Source: Poecilobothrus nobilitatus | Lineage: Eukaryota > Arthropoda > Insecta > Diptera > Dolichopodidae | Direction: 5' to 3' | Assembly (NCBI GenBank): GCA_947095535.1 | Contig: OX352774.1 | Location: 224,056,965-224,120,964 of the forward strand | Length of the DNA stretch: 64,000 nucleotides | Shown: in pieces, positions 1 through 12,639 of the stretch | Position numbering within the stretch: position 1 is the first letter of the stretch | Layout: the number at the start of each line of letters is the position of its first letter | Translations under genes and position numbers: made by a program | Notes under the pieces: generated by a model | Database searches by the model: none | What the model was told of the DNA's origin: nothing | What the model saw: the letters and a program-made list of their open reading frames with translations, nothing else

Positions 1-2732
1 TATTTTTGTCTCAGATATAATTTAAATACATACATATATTAAATGCATTTAAATGTCAAAACGACGCGTGAAATGATCGTTTGGGTTATATTGGGTTACC
101 ACCTTTACTATTCGTAGTTTTTTAAGTGCACATATTCTCTCTCTTTGCATTACCCTTTTGTTTTCTTTTACTTTGTTTTTATAAAACTATTTTATGTACA
201 ATATATTTTACAAGCATCCAATTTTTCCTCTTTAAATTTTTCAGAAAATTTTTGAAAAATTTGTTTAATTTTTAAAATTTTCAGAAAAGAAAATGTAAAC
301 ATCATTTAATTTGTTTTAATTCATCATTGGATTCTTTTTTAAAAAAGAAATACGATACTGATGTCGATAGATTGTAGTTTGTAGTTAGAGGTTTTGTAAA
401 TTGACATTTTTAACCTGCATGGTTCAATTGCTATGATACGGTATAGATAGTAATTTAAAACGAATTTACCTATATGAAGTAGTAGTGTAAAGTTCTATTC
501 TATTCTGATATCTATTTACCTGTAAACAAAAATTTGTTTTATATTATTATAATATAATAATTATAAATGAATAAAAAAGAAAAAGCTTCTTCTACTAAAC
601 GTTAGAGAAAAAACTTAAAATGTTTAAGAAAACTGAAAACAGTGTACTAGTAAAATTCATTACATGTCATACAAATAATTTTTGAACTAAATTACATTAT
701 GGTATAAATATGTTGAGAATACATCTTTTTTATTAGAATTAATTGCAATAAATTTGTATTTAAATGCTAAGTTAGATATAGTCACCCATATTCTTGAAAA
801 CTTATCATACGAAGAGTATATAACTGACCCAATGTTATATGTTATTCTGCAAGGCACTAAAGTGTGTCAAATATCAAAAGCGTCATGTGTGGTAAGACTT
901 TTCCTATGAAGCGATAACCATTTTTATTACGCCAAAATTATTCAAAGATCACCTTTGCTATTCGTAGTTATTTAAGTTGTTTTTAAGTTATTTTTTGAAA
1001 AAATTTTTTGTCAGTTATTAGTAAAAGTTGGAGAATGTATAGATTAGAAAAGTAGGTTAACCTTAAAAAATTGAAATTTTATTTGAAGTTTTGTTTTACA
1101 TTTATTTTATAAATTTAGTATAAAAAAATAACAAATGTAAAGCAGTTTAACCTTTTGGTAAAGTTAATGGAGGATAATCCAGACATTTCCTTTAATTTTT
1201 TTTAAATCAATAATGTTATTTTGTTTTAGTTCAAATGCTTTTTTTTTTTAATGAATATTATTTTAGTTTCTTTTCAAATTTAAGTTTATTATAAGTTTTT
1301 CAAATTTATAATTTATTACTAATTAATTGTTTTCTTTTTATTTTGCAATTCACATAAAAGTATAAGTCACAGTAATAAAAACAAAAATAGAAAAAATTTT
1401 TCTAAAAATAATTTTACCTACATAAATTTTTGTTTACATTTAAAATTGTTAAAATATTCATTTGACAGTACTCAAATTTAAAGTACTACCAACATAACAA
1501 AAATTTTTATCGTACGTCTCACCACAGAAATGAATTTTTAATAAGACGTGACGTGATACATTTTTTTATTGCGTCAGTGATGAGTTTAAGGGAAAATATG
1601 TGAGTAATTTAATTTTTAACGTTTATCGCATGTGTAAAACTTTTTAAATTCTAATCGATACGATTCTATTTGTTTATATTATCTTATAATTTTTGGCTTA
1701 TGAAGTGTAATGAATACTGTTTGATATTAATTTAAATTTCAAACATGGCAGCTTAATCAGATCGAAAACTAGATAAAGAAAATTTTTTCAATTTTATTAA
1801 AATTCAAATATGGGCCGCAAAAATGAGAGATCGGGAATCTAAAGACCCGCAATTGAAAGTAAAAACAAACAATTAATTTAAATTATTTTAACTAAATCAA
1901 TGAGATTAATTCATTATGTGATATTAATTGAAAAATATCAATCCAATAAAAACTTTTTTTTGTTCTTATTACCCTAAATCACTAATAAAATTTTTTATTC
2001 ATTAATATTTTGGATGTTTTGGCTACCGATAAGAAGTTTTACAAACATATAAAAGATATTGAAAGTTTCATTCATTTGGTATTTTATAAATTTATAAATT
2101 TTTGTTTTTAAATACGATTGCACCTACACACATTTCCATATCCTTACATGGTGTATAATTTATTTAAAACAATACATAAGTATATAAATACGAAAATATA
2201 AATATTATATAAATAAATAATATATATTAAAAAAAAAGAACAAAAAAAATTCTATATAAAAACATTCTAAATTAATAAAAAACTTTTGTAAAAAACAAAC
2301 TTTTTTAGGGACATTAAATTTTTGTTTTTATTATTTTGTTTTCTTTTTTAAAATTATTATTTTTTTGTTTTTAAATATTTGTTTTTGTTTGTGATTTTAT
2401 GTACTGATGGATTATAGAAAATTCTTGCTAGTTTCCTTATTTTATTCAAAACTTTTTTCTTTTCATTAAAATATATTCTCGTAAATCAGAATAATTGAAC
2501 TCAAAATTATTGACAAACAGAAAAAGCTTTATAATGTACTTCTAAAAAGTTATCCTTTTGGTACAAAAAAAAAAATACAAAATAAAAGGCAAGTCTGGCT
2601 AGCTCTGTACATTAAGTAGTGCAAAAATTCCGATATGAATTTATAGAAAAAAAAAATTAAAAGAATTAGAGCTATTTATATACTAGTATTTTTAATACTG
2701 TTTGTTATCTATTCTTTTACGTTATTTGGATT
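1..2732. other. AT-rich desert, no gene seen
   Basis: Only poly-A/T tracts and one notable direct repeat: CACCTTTACTATTCGTAGTT (100) recurs as CACCTTTGCTATTCGTAGTT (950), 25 of 27 bases alike. Confidence 0.6.
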
Positions 2733-3099
2733 TTAACACGTTGAGTCGCTCACCAGTGAACTAAAAAAAAATTACATTAAATCTCACGTGTATTACGGGT
2801 GAAAATCACTTAAATATTTCAAAATGCCGTGCTCACTAGTGAACATAAAAATTAACTTTCGTTAAGTCTCAATGTATCATCGGTAAACATTTTTAAAGGT
2901 AAAAACAAGTATATTAAATTGATTCTGGATTTAAAGACCATTCAGCGATGTTCACCGGTGGTATATGTGACACTTAACGCTAGTTTATTTATTTATATGT
3001 TCATCGGTGAGTTCGGAATTTTGAAACATTTAAGCCATGTTCACCGGTAATACACGTGGTATATATTTGAATATTTGTGCCAAAAAAAAAAATATTTAA
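2733..3099. repeat. Palindromic satellite-like repeat, possibly piggyBac-like MITE
   Basis: Arms 2783-2845 and 2997-3058 are inverted copies with about 80% match (cores ACGTGTATTAC, TTTCAAAAT, GAACAT). There is also an 82-bp direct repeat (GCTCACCAGTGAAC at 2749, GCTCACTAGTGAAC at 2831) and further TTCACCGGTG copies between. A left tip TTAACACGTTGAG after TTAA resembles piggyBac-type MITE ends, and TTAA recurs at 3096-3099, but the right tip does not mirror it. Confidence 0.6.
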
Positions 3100-3699
3100 C
3101 GCCTAAAAAAAGAAAAATCTATTTAATAATCATTATAAACCTCAAAAAAATTTCTAAATGATTTAAAAAAATTAAATTAAAGTTAATTCCAAGAAAACAA
3201 AATACCAATTTTTGAAATGTAAAACAATTTTTAATCAACAGGAGAGTAAAATAAGAAAAAAAAAAAATAAAATAAAAAAAAAAATTGGGTTTAAGTTAAG
3301 TTGAATAAAAATTTTTTTTTTTTGTTAAAAAAGTTTATGTTTTTTTCTTTTTGTTTTACTAATGCAAATCTTTTATACATTTCCTATATACGCTATTATA
3401 ATTTCACCAAAGGATTTTAGGGATAAAAATTTATTTTAAATATGGTATATATAAAAATATTTTAGAATGCAAACAATACAGTAAAACTTAAATAAAAAAT
3501 ATTATTTTTAATCTTTGGTATAAAATTCGTTGTTATAAAATAATAAACGCAATTCGAAAAACAAATTTTCAATAATTTGAAAAAAATATATATAAGAGTA
3601 AAATATTTTCTCTGTATCTTTACGCAAAGATTTGATTAAAAATATTGTTTTTTCATTAAAATATAAATACACATATTTAACAACCTATAGCTACTGCCA

Positions 3700-3965
3700 A
3701 CATAACCTAAAAGCTTCAAGGCTTCAGTATATCTTTGCCGAATTTTAATAAATGTTTAGCCACATATAATTTTGAACAAAATCTTGTGAGAAAAAAACAA
3801 TTCCAAAGATGATTGACGTCGAAATACATAATAATGAAAGTGGCGGTGAATCGGGCACACCTTTACGAAAGTAGACATTAAAATAGCAAAACAATATTTT
3901 GAATGGAACCATCAAAGGAACACCACGGAATAGGAAGACAGTAAAAATGAAACGACTAAAGAATT
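3700..3965 (+). pseudogene. Non-LTR retrotransposon C-terminal fragment, same signature as 29835-30650
   Basis: The + strand reads M-I-D-V-E-I-H-N-N, then after a frame shift K-W-R-x-I-GHTFTKVDIKIAKQYFEWN and H-Q-R-N (3811-3930), matching the K-W-R-W-I-G-H-T-L-R-K ... I-A-K-Q-A-L-E-W-N-P-Q-G block found in the C-terminal part of non-LTR ORF2 proteins. Only this tail region is recognisable; stop codons interrupt it. Upstream 3700-3805 gives weak matches to the preceding region. It is a different, more fragmentary copy of the kind of element seen at 29835-30650. Confidence 0.7.
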
Positions 3966-3969
3966 TATT

Positions 3970-6900
3970 TCTGTTTTATTTCTGTCTACAGAGATTAAAA
4001 GAATACGAAAAAAACAAAAAAATAAATATAAGTTACTTATAAAAGAGTTTATTGTACGTAGGATATCATATTTAAAAAATATTTATTAATAATATGTAAA
4101 AAATGTACATAAAATTTTTCTTGACAAAAAAAAAAAAAAAAACAACAACAAACAAATTTAAATTGCAATTTTATACCCCACGTTCTAATGGCACATAAAC
4201 AAACATCTATATTTATTTAAAAATAGAAATATACTGAATATCCCTTTTAAGCGTTATATCAAGGATGAATTCACCTCTTTTACCAAGTACATATATGATT
4301 AGAATTATGTATATGTGTGCATAAATATGCAAAACAAAAAAAAAATATTTAAAGTAGGATACCAAGGACACACCGTAAATATTACTCACATATTTTCCTT
4401 CTTTTGTTTTAAAATTATTCTTCCTTGTAAGGGTATTTATTACCTTTTAGTTTTTTTTGCCATATATTTGTTTATTTGTTTGTAAGTATATTTTAGAAAG
4501 GAAAAATTTAAAGAATACTAACAGATCATTTTGAATTTTAATTTAAATTCAACATAATTTTTTTTTTTTCAAGAAATTCTAAATGAAGATTTCAATATAC
4601 TATATGTAGGTACATACGATTGTAATATAAAGTGTGGTATTAAATTATATATTTGCATTTATATAAATTTTTTTATATGTATGTATTTGTATTGTTTAAA
4701 TCATTAACAGATCATACAAAATTTGTGTAGATATTGAAAATATTATTTTGTCTGACTGACAATTTTTTTATAAAAGCATGTTATAGTATAGTTAATACTT
4801 ATTCAAATGTTTTGATTAAATTCACCAAAATAAAATAAATTTTCTAAATAAAAATAGACATGTGTTTGAGAGTTCAAAGAATACAATTGGTTTGAATATT
4901 TTAATGTTAAATACTAAAATTATCAACATTTTATACATTTTATTGTTTTTAATATACAGTGGGTTTCCTATAATAAACTATACACTGCTATGCACTACCA
5001 CATAGACTTTAATGAATGGTTAAGTTTTTTGTATGGAGCCTAAGTTAAGACTCTTCAAGTTTCAAAAATATGAGAACTAAAATGAAATTTTCATATTTTT
5101 ATTTAGTTTCAATAAATTGGCCATCTAATTCCATTTTTAGACCATGTATTTCGAAAAATTCTGTAAAATACCTTCAAAAGCTCAAGAAATTATCTTTTAA
5201 ATAAATTATAAAAATAATATTTGTGATAAAATAAAAATCTATAACTTCCAAACTCTAAAAGCTAATGAGATAAAAAAATACCTACAGCAAATTAAAGCTA
5301 CAGGATATTAGAAATATTGTTACTATTCCATGTTATGTTCATTATATAAACATAAGTATATTTAAAAAAAAAAAAAATTCCAAAAATTTCTACATTTCAT
5401 AATTACTTTAGAAGCCCATAATTTTAAAACAAATTAAAGAAGTTTTTTTTTGAGATTTTGAACACATTTTACAAAATATTCATACATAGTCTAAAATCTA
5501 TATGTCAATTTATTGAAATTAAAAAAAAATATGAAAATATCCTGCTGCCATTAAATTGTTTATCTAGCTCATGTAAAAAATATTTGTTTTTACTCAATTT
5601 TATCATATAATATGTATATATGTATATATGTATTATTTTTTATTTTAATGATTCGTAATCGTACTTATACCAAACTTTCTACAAAAAAAAAATACTAAGA
5701 GAAAAATGACATTCTCTTTTTGGTTATGATTAAACTATTTATTTTACGCTCAAAATCAATTTAACTCTATGAAAATGTCAATTTAATTTTAATAACGTGA
5801 CTCATTATTTATGAGATTTTTGCTTGTTTTTAACTAATTATTCAGAAGATTTTATTTTAACATAAAATCAAGCAATTTTATGCGTCATATACCAGATATA
5901 ATTAACAATATTCACAATAAATCAAATTAATTTTAAAAATTTTTGAAATTTTAGTATAATAAGAAAAAATAATAAAATAGTGGTGGATTTTAAATAAAGC
6001 ATGAAATTTTTTTGTTATTTAAATCATAATTCAAATTATTAAATAATAAATTAAAAATCTCATTAAAATCATTAGGAAAATCATCAATTATACTTAAAAT
6101 AAAATTTTTTTTTATTATATTCTTAAATCTATATGAAGTTTTTTTAAGGTTTATTTTTTTTTTTAGATAATTTATATCCACTGTTCTTGTAAATTTTCAA
6201 AATTCCTCTTTAAAAAAACATTGTAAATTTTATTTTTATTTTGGTAATATAATATAACATATAAGTACATAACATACATATACATATATGATATAAGTGA
6301 TTAAAGCTTTGCGGTAATATTTTTTATTGATCTGCCATTTTCTCACTTATTTGAAAAATTCATAAATTATAGGTAAAAAAAAAAAAAAAAGAAAAAGGAA
6401 ATTTTACATACAAATAATATTTAAATAATTGGTTCAATAATTATAAAGTATGGTGTGTAAATCACAAGCTGTTTTCTTAGAAATTTACAAGTGAAAATTC
6501 ATATATGTATGTATATGGATGAAGTTCAAAAAAGTAAATACATATGTATATAAAAATAAAAAATTACTAAATATATACATAAAATAAACATTTAAAAATT
6601 TTAAATAATTTTCAAATATAAAATGAAATTGTAAATTATATGTAATTTTATGAAACATTCCCTACGAATAGCTTTTCCACTTAATGTTGCATTTACAATA
6701 AATAACATTGTTATCAATTGTTATTTTAATGTCCGTTTTAAATGAAAACAGCTGTCAGTTTATGTCAATATATGTCAAAGTGTTAACAATAATTAAGAAC
6801 TATAGTGATTTAGTGTATACAAGAAGGCTTAAGTCGCACGCTAGGTTAATTTAAGATTCATATTTTTTTTACTCTTCTCTCTTTCTCTATCAGATTCTCT

Positions 6901-7745
6901 GTTTCTCTTTCAGTAAAACCAAATTTTAAATTTAACTAAAATTCGTCAATTAAAAGAAATTTATTAGAAACAAAAAATTGCTCAACATTTAATATTTCTG
7001 ACGGAAATTTCACTATACATAATATAATACCTAACTATAACTATATGTAAATGTAATACTTCTTTTTATTATATTATATAAATGCATACGCAATTTAACT
7101 TTATTATATTATTTATTTGCATATTTTACATATATTTACATTATTAATATATACATTTATGTAAATATATACTTACTTTCAAATTAGGAAATTTTAATAT
7201 GTGGGACTAGTAGAAAAGTGATTAGGTAAAATGGTAATGTAGCAGTACGAAATTTTAAATTTTCATAAAAAAACAAAAAATAATTTGGATGTTTTCATGT
7301 ATGTGTGTATTCAAATAAACATACTATTATAACTAATGTAAAAAATGAAATAAACTATAAGTTTTTATTTTTCTGACTTAATCGAAACGGATAGAAAATT
7401 GTCCTCTCTTATATTTTATGAGAAATAATTTTTAACGTGGGAAATTTACCACTCAATGTTATAAGAATTAATTTTTTGTTTTTGTTTTTTTTTTATTTTA
7501 TAATTCCACAAGTAAGTAGGGTGTTTTAAGCTCTTTAAAAAGTCCTTGAAATATTTATAAATGAATCAAAAACAAAAAAAAAAAACTTAGAATTTATAAT
7601 TCTATTTTGAATTATTTTGATGTACAAAAATTTTATAAGAATCTTAAAATGATTTGGTATGTGTATTATAATAATTCATGTTTACCAAATATTCTAAACA
7701 AATAAAAATTTAATTTGTATTTTCCTGTGTTTATAAATAAATATT
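3970..7745. other. AT-rich desert, no gene seen
   Basis: Poly-A/T runs and ATGTATGT-type simple repeats. The 63-codon minus frame at 5990 is Asn/Lys/Ile-dominated and unsupported. Confidence 0.6.
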
Positions 7746-7826
7746 TATTAAGAAATAAAATGATGCATGTACAGTGTTCTTAATACAGAGTATGACACCC
7801 AAATAACATAATTTTATTTCTTAATA
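7746..7826. repeat. Inverted repeat, 20-bp arms, 41-base spacer
   Basis: TATTAAGAAATAAAATGATG and CATAATTTTATTTCTTAATA pair with one mismatch. Possibly the ends of a tiny foldback element. Confidence 0.7.
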
Positions 7827-8149
7827 AGCTAAAGCAATTCAAATATATATACGGATAGCCTAAGTGTGACAAAAGCGTTAAGAACATGGAAAATAAAGAG
7901 CATAACATCATAAGAAAACGAAACGAATTTAATCAATGTTAAATTATATGATCATACAGCTTTTGCTAAGATCTTAAGTATTTTATTTTAATTACAATTA
8001 CAAACAACACCCTATTTTATAAATTATAATAAAGAAAAAAAAACACACAATATCAGAAAACAAACGAAAAATTAAATTAGTGTGGGTTTCAGGCTATACA
8101 TAGAATAGAAAGGACATGAAAAAGAGGACAAAGAAATAAAACACGCAAC

Positions 8150-8600
8150 TAAAAGACAGTTAATCGACTTCATCCTAGAAACATATAATCACGCTAAAAG
8201 TTAAATATGAAGGTTCAACAACGAAGTCTAACAAGAAAGTTGGAACAACAGCACGAGCATTCTGAAAGAAATGTCACCAATCATATCCCAACACAAAATA
8301 ATAAGTACTATAATAAAAGAAATACATAGATATCAAAATTACAAAAGTAAGGTAGTCATCAAACACTAGCTACACATGATTACAGATTTGAAAGAGGACC
8401 TCGTCCAGAGTGTGACTACTGCCAAACAGTCAGTTAATAATAAAACATATATAATATAAGAATGCATGAATACGATACACAGGATAAATATACAAACATT
8501 AAATAATTGCCGTAGCCAAGAGGATATATTGAAAATAAAACTTCCTTTTAGTCACCACAATAGAGAAGTAAAAATCTCAAAATTAAACTCAATTAAAAAA
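8150..8600 (+). pseudogene. Decayed non-LTR retrotransposon ORF2 C-terminus
   Basis: A patch that is less AT-biased than its surroundings. From 8216 one frame reads Q-Q-R-S-L-T-R-K ... R-N-V-T-N-H-I-P ... L-ATHDYRFERGPRPECDYC-Q-T-V-S with two internal stops, ending at 8437. A +1 shift continues N-K-T-Y-I-I-x-E-C-M, then N-N-C-R-S-QEDILKIKLPF. This reproduces the order W-x-x-R-W ... V-T-x-x-I-I-P ... L-T-G-H-x-x-F ... P-x-C-x-x-C ... E-T-x-x-H-I-I-x-E-C seen after the reverse transcriptase and RNase H domains in R1/TRAS-like and other non-LTR elements. No active-site region is left. Confidence 0.65.
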
Positions 8601-10058
8601 CATAAACAAAAATAAATAGTGAATTAAAAGAATAAAATAAGAACTAATAACAAGCGAAACAGTCCACTTTGGAAAGGAAAAGGGCACAAACAATTTATTT
8701 ATACATTAATTGGGATAAATAAATTCATTAATAAAAAAAAAAATTAAATAAAATATTTGGATGTCATATATTCCTATAAAGCTGTTGACATTAAAAGTTT
8801 GTTGTGAAAAACATATTGGCCATAAGGATTATCTTCTTAACAACATTCATAGACAAATCTTATCACTTAATAAATCACTTATCACTTAATCATCTTGCAA
8901 AATTTAAACAATTCCACTTATTATGTGTTACACATTCTCTATTTTCTAGTAACAAAAAACCTAATACTTTTACATAAGAAATTTATTATAGCTAAATTGT
9001 TTGTTTTTAGTCTTAAAATGGTTTAAAATGTATTTCATTTTTATTTTATTTAAATGATTTTAATAAGAACAGACTCAAATATATTTTATACAATTTTTTT
9101 AAACCTTCTTTTTAAAATGAATTTATTGCATATGTAACCAATGTATGTAGATACCATAGGTATTTAAGATATATATACATATATATTTAAAAAACATTTT
9201 TTGTGTAGTGTAGTCACAGTACAAAAATTGATATACCCCGTGATATACATAGTATATTATATATTATATACCTATACAACAAAAAATATTAAAGTCATTA
9301 AATTTTAATTGTATGGATTGGAAGATGACTGTCCAAAAATAATGTAACGTCTATAATTAAAATTTCATTTAATTTTTCTATACAATAAAAATGAAAAAAA
9401 AAAAGGAAATAAAAATAAAGGACATGATACTTAGAACAGGTCGAATCGATTATGTCTTATATAAATTATCTGAAATATATGGAACAAACATATGCTTATA
9501 TAAGATATATAGGTATATTATACTCCTTTTCTGTTTAAGAATTTTAATCGAATTTCAGATGGTTGATGTCAATGGTTAAATCTTTGGTTGTTAGTCAAAT
9601 TTGTTTTATTAATGATAAATGATAATCATCTAATTAATAGAATGAAAGTAAAAAAAAAAACAAAACAAATAAAATAAGATATAATCCATTATAAATTTAG
9701 TAGTGTTATTTATTATGTGATAGGGATTTTTTTATATTTGTTAGAAACTGTACAAAAAAAAATAATGATAATGAAATAAAAGTTATATTTAAAATCAAGA
9801 TTGAAATTTAGAAATTTAAAGTGATCTTTAAAATTACTTAAAAAAAAATTTAAAAACTCTTGAAGTATACATTTGTGGAAATCAATTGAATATGGAAATC
9901 TATAAAATTGTTTTCACTTTGTGGGATACGGGACTCAAGGTTTTACAAAAATAAGAAATTTAATGCAACAATATTAATTTATTTCGAACTCTGTAGAGTT
10001 TTACTATTTTTTTTTTTCATATTTTGTAATTGGTGTAATAAAGTACCATAGAGTAATG

Positions 10059-10827
10059 CAGTGCTGGATTAATCTATAAACAAACTAAACACTTGTTTAG
10101 AGCATCATGAGAATTGGGGCACCACAGAAATTCTGTAATGACGAACAGTATCACTTTTTTTTCTAGCGTAAAATTATAATAATAAATTTTAGTCAGATTG
10201 TTCAATTGTACACTGGCTTCTGCCTATTGTAAACAACCTTAGTAGTCTTTTACTCTTGTACTAATTTAAATTTTGACATATAAATACTTAATTTTCGAAT
10301 AATTGTTAAAAATATAGAATTTCACTTTTATAAATACTGACTGTTATTTTGGAGAACTCTTCGTATTTTAGGAGCCCCTTAATGATTTAAAAAACCTGAT
10401 CTCCGATACTGTAATAAAAACTAAAAGAAAAAAAAAATTCAAAAAAGTCCCGAAAAGTGCATTTTAGAGTAGTTTTTTTTGTGAGGGTTTAAAACTTTTG
10501 AACATTTTTTTTTTTTTTTTTGTTATATCTAAATTTTTGTATAAAATCGGTGAGTACCATGAAAATCGGTTCGACTACTGATTCCCAAGATACAGGGGCT
10601 TCTTAACAAGAGCATAGTCATTGGTTGTTTATAAAAATGTCGATATCTATATAAAAATAAGTACAGATAAATCTTCGTAAAATGTGATAGGTTTTCTTTT
10701 AGACGATATTTTGAGGAGTAGTGTCAAAAATATTAGTTTCAATAATTTTACTTCGCTAAATTGTAAGATTATCTTATTTATATTTTTTTAAGTGCTTAGG
10801 GCATCTATGGGTCTTAATACGGCCCTG
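10059..10827. mobile_element. hAT-like non-autonomous DNA transposon with 8-bp target duplication
   Basis: The left end CAGTGCTGGATTAA and the reverse complement of the right end, CAGGGCCGTATTAA, match at 11 of 14 positions, and an inner ACTAAACACTT / CCTAAGCACTT pair matches again. The CAGGGCCG-type tip is typical of hAT elements. Immediately outside are GAGTAATG (10051-10058) and TAGTAATG (10828-10835), an 8-bp duplication with one difference, as hAT transposases make. The 769-bp interior has no long frame, so the copy depends on a transposase elsewhere. Confidence 0.8.
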
Positions 10828-11417
10828 TAGTAATGTATGCAATTATATTATAATGAAACCAATTAGTTATAGTTAAAGTACTATTATAACCCAATTAAAC
10901 AGTAATTATGTAAAAATTTATTTAAAAATTAACTATTTTTTTATAAAGATTTATTTAATAAAAAAATTCACCTTTTAAAAACATGTATAAAAAAAATTCA
11001 TCAAAAAAGGGAGAAAATTACTTTAAATCAATCACTTTCAAAGAAAAATTGTAAAAATAATCTAAATATCAAAGTTAATATATTAAAAATCAATAGGCTA
11101 TCAATAACTTTGGAGACATCCATAAAATTAACATTATTCATTTAATTTTCCACTTTGATCCAGGTGTTGTTAAGCAAGTCAAGTTGAAATTAGTTATCAA
11201 AAACTCTACGAAAAAAAATGGCTAACATAACAATAAATTTATTCTTTCAAAATAGGATGACTTGCATTTCCATTAAACATTTTTATTTATTAAATTGATA
11301 TAGGTACGTGCAATAAAAATAAAAAAATATGGAGTTTTTTTTAAATATCCACAAGACGATATTGTTAATATTCCAAAATATCTGGTCTGAACTCTGAATA
11401 CTGTAAAAACCTATATT

Positions 11418-11720
11418 TTAACCAAACGAATAATTTTTTTGGTACAGAAGATAATATTTCTAAATATTAAAGTGAAATTTTTGAGCCACTTGCTTTGTTT
11501 TTTCATATGAAAAGTGATTTTTAGAATTAGCAAGACTTTGAATCTAGTTTTCTAGCATTTCCAGTGACTTTGCAAGGATTTTAGTATAATTTTGATGTAA
11601 TTTTTTTTTTTGGGAAAATTTAATATTTCTCTTTTAGAGCTATTAATTTAACTGGAAATTTAACCAAACAAATGATTTTTTAGTGTTGAAGACTGTATTT
11701 CCAAATATAAAAGCGAAATT
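11418..11720 (+). repeat. Two diverged direct copies about 240 bp apart
   Basis: TTAACCAAACGAATAATTTT ... ATATTTCTAAATATTAAAGT-GAAATTT recurs as TTAACCAAACAAATGATTTT ... GTATTTCCAAATATAAAAGC-GAAATTT. Confidence 0.65.
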
Positions 11721-11944
11721 TAGAAAACCCTAACTGCGTTTTTATTTCCGTGCAATAGTCCCGGTTGTATTAAAATAATCCCCCATTTATAACACATCGA
11801 ACTAAGCTCATTAAATATAAACTGAGGTTATATAGATCGAATCAAAATCAAAAAATTAGTCGATTAAGCTTGTCCATATGTTCGTTCATCTTTCGGGCCG
11901 TGGAGAACTTAATACTTGTACATAATTTATACATATAGTATTAT

Positions 11945-12144
11945 GGGGCCTCGGTGGCCTAGTGGGTTACTGGGTAAGGGCGTATAAAATACGCTCTAAA
12001 CACCGAGGACGTTTGGATTCGAAACTCACACATGTCGTAAGAATAATTCCCCCTTACGACATTGGCTGTAAATGTCTGAAAAGTAAAGGCTGTGTAATTT
12101 GCTTGTAACATTTATGTGGCAGGAAAATGTACTAAAAAGAAAAA
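11945..12144 (+). mobile_element. SINE-A copy 1
   Basis: Head GGGGCCTCGGTGGCCTAGTGG with an insertion after the A box, weakened B box (GGATTCGAAACTC), body with CCCTTACGACATTGGCTG and TTTATGTGGCAGG, and a decayed A-rich tail. More diverged than copies 4 and 6. Confidence 0.88.
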
Positions 12145-12229
12145 TATAATATTATATTGTGTATGGAATATGTATAATATATAATAATAGTGTATAAATA
12201 TAGTCATATCTATAGTTTTGTCTATTTAT

Positions 12230-12630
12230 GAAAAGAAATTCCATGAATAAAATATTAAAAAAAAAAATGCAATATATGGCGATACATACATATAATATGG
12301 ATGTATGTATGTATTATACGTATTATACCTGTTCATTTGTAGTATGTAAGTATAAAAATACTATATATTTGCTGCTTTTTAGTAAATAGTTTTGTGATAT
12401 AGGTAGTTGGTAAAGATTTGGTTTGATAATGGTTTGATGATAGATTCGAATCTGCTCTGGGAGAGTTTAATTTTTCTTATTTATATACATATATATATTT
12501 ATACTCCGTACAACAGTTTATTTCAAAAATAATGAAATGGTAAAAAATAATATTATAAGCAGAGGGATAGTATATTTGTAATTTGAACATTTTAAAGGTT
12601 TGTTCGGACAAGAGCAACTGTATTTTTCAT
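12230..12630 (-). repeat. Dispersed repeat, partner of 59210-59640
   Basis: Same block order as the 59 kb copy. The centre (12390-12460) includes a tRNA-like patch with TTGGTAAAGA and AGATTCGAATCTG that could be a relic of Pol III A and B boxes. It ends GACAAGAGCAACTGTATTTT, corresponding to the Helentron-like terminus. Confidence 0.5.
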
Positions 12631-12639
12631 AATTTTTTT

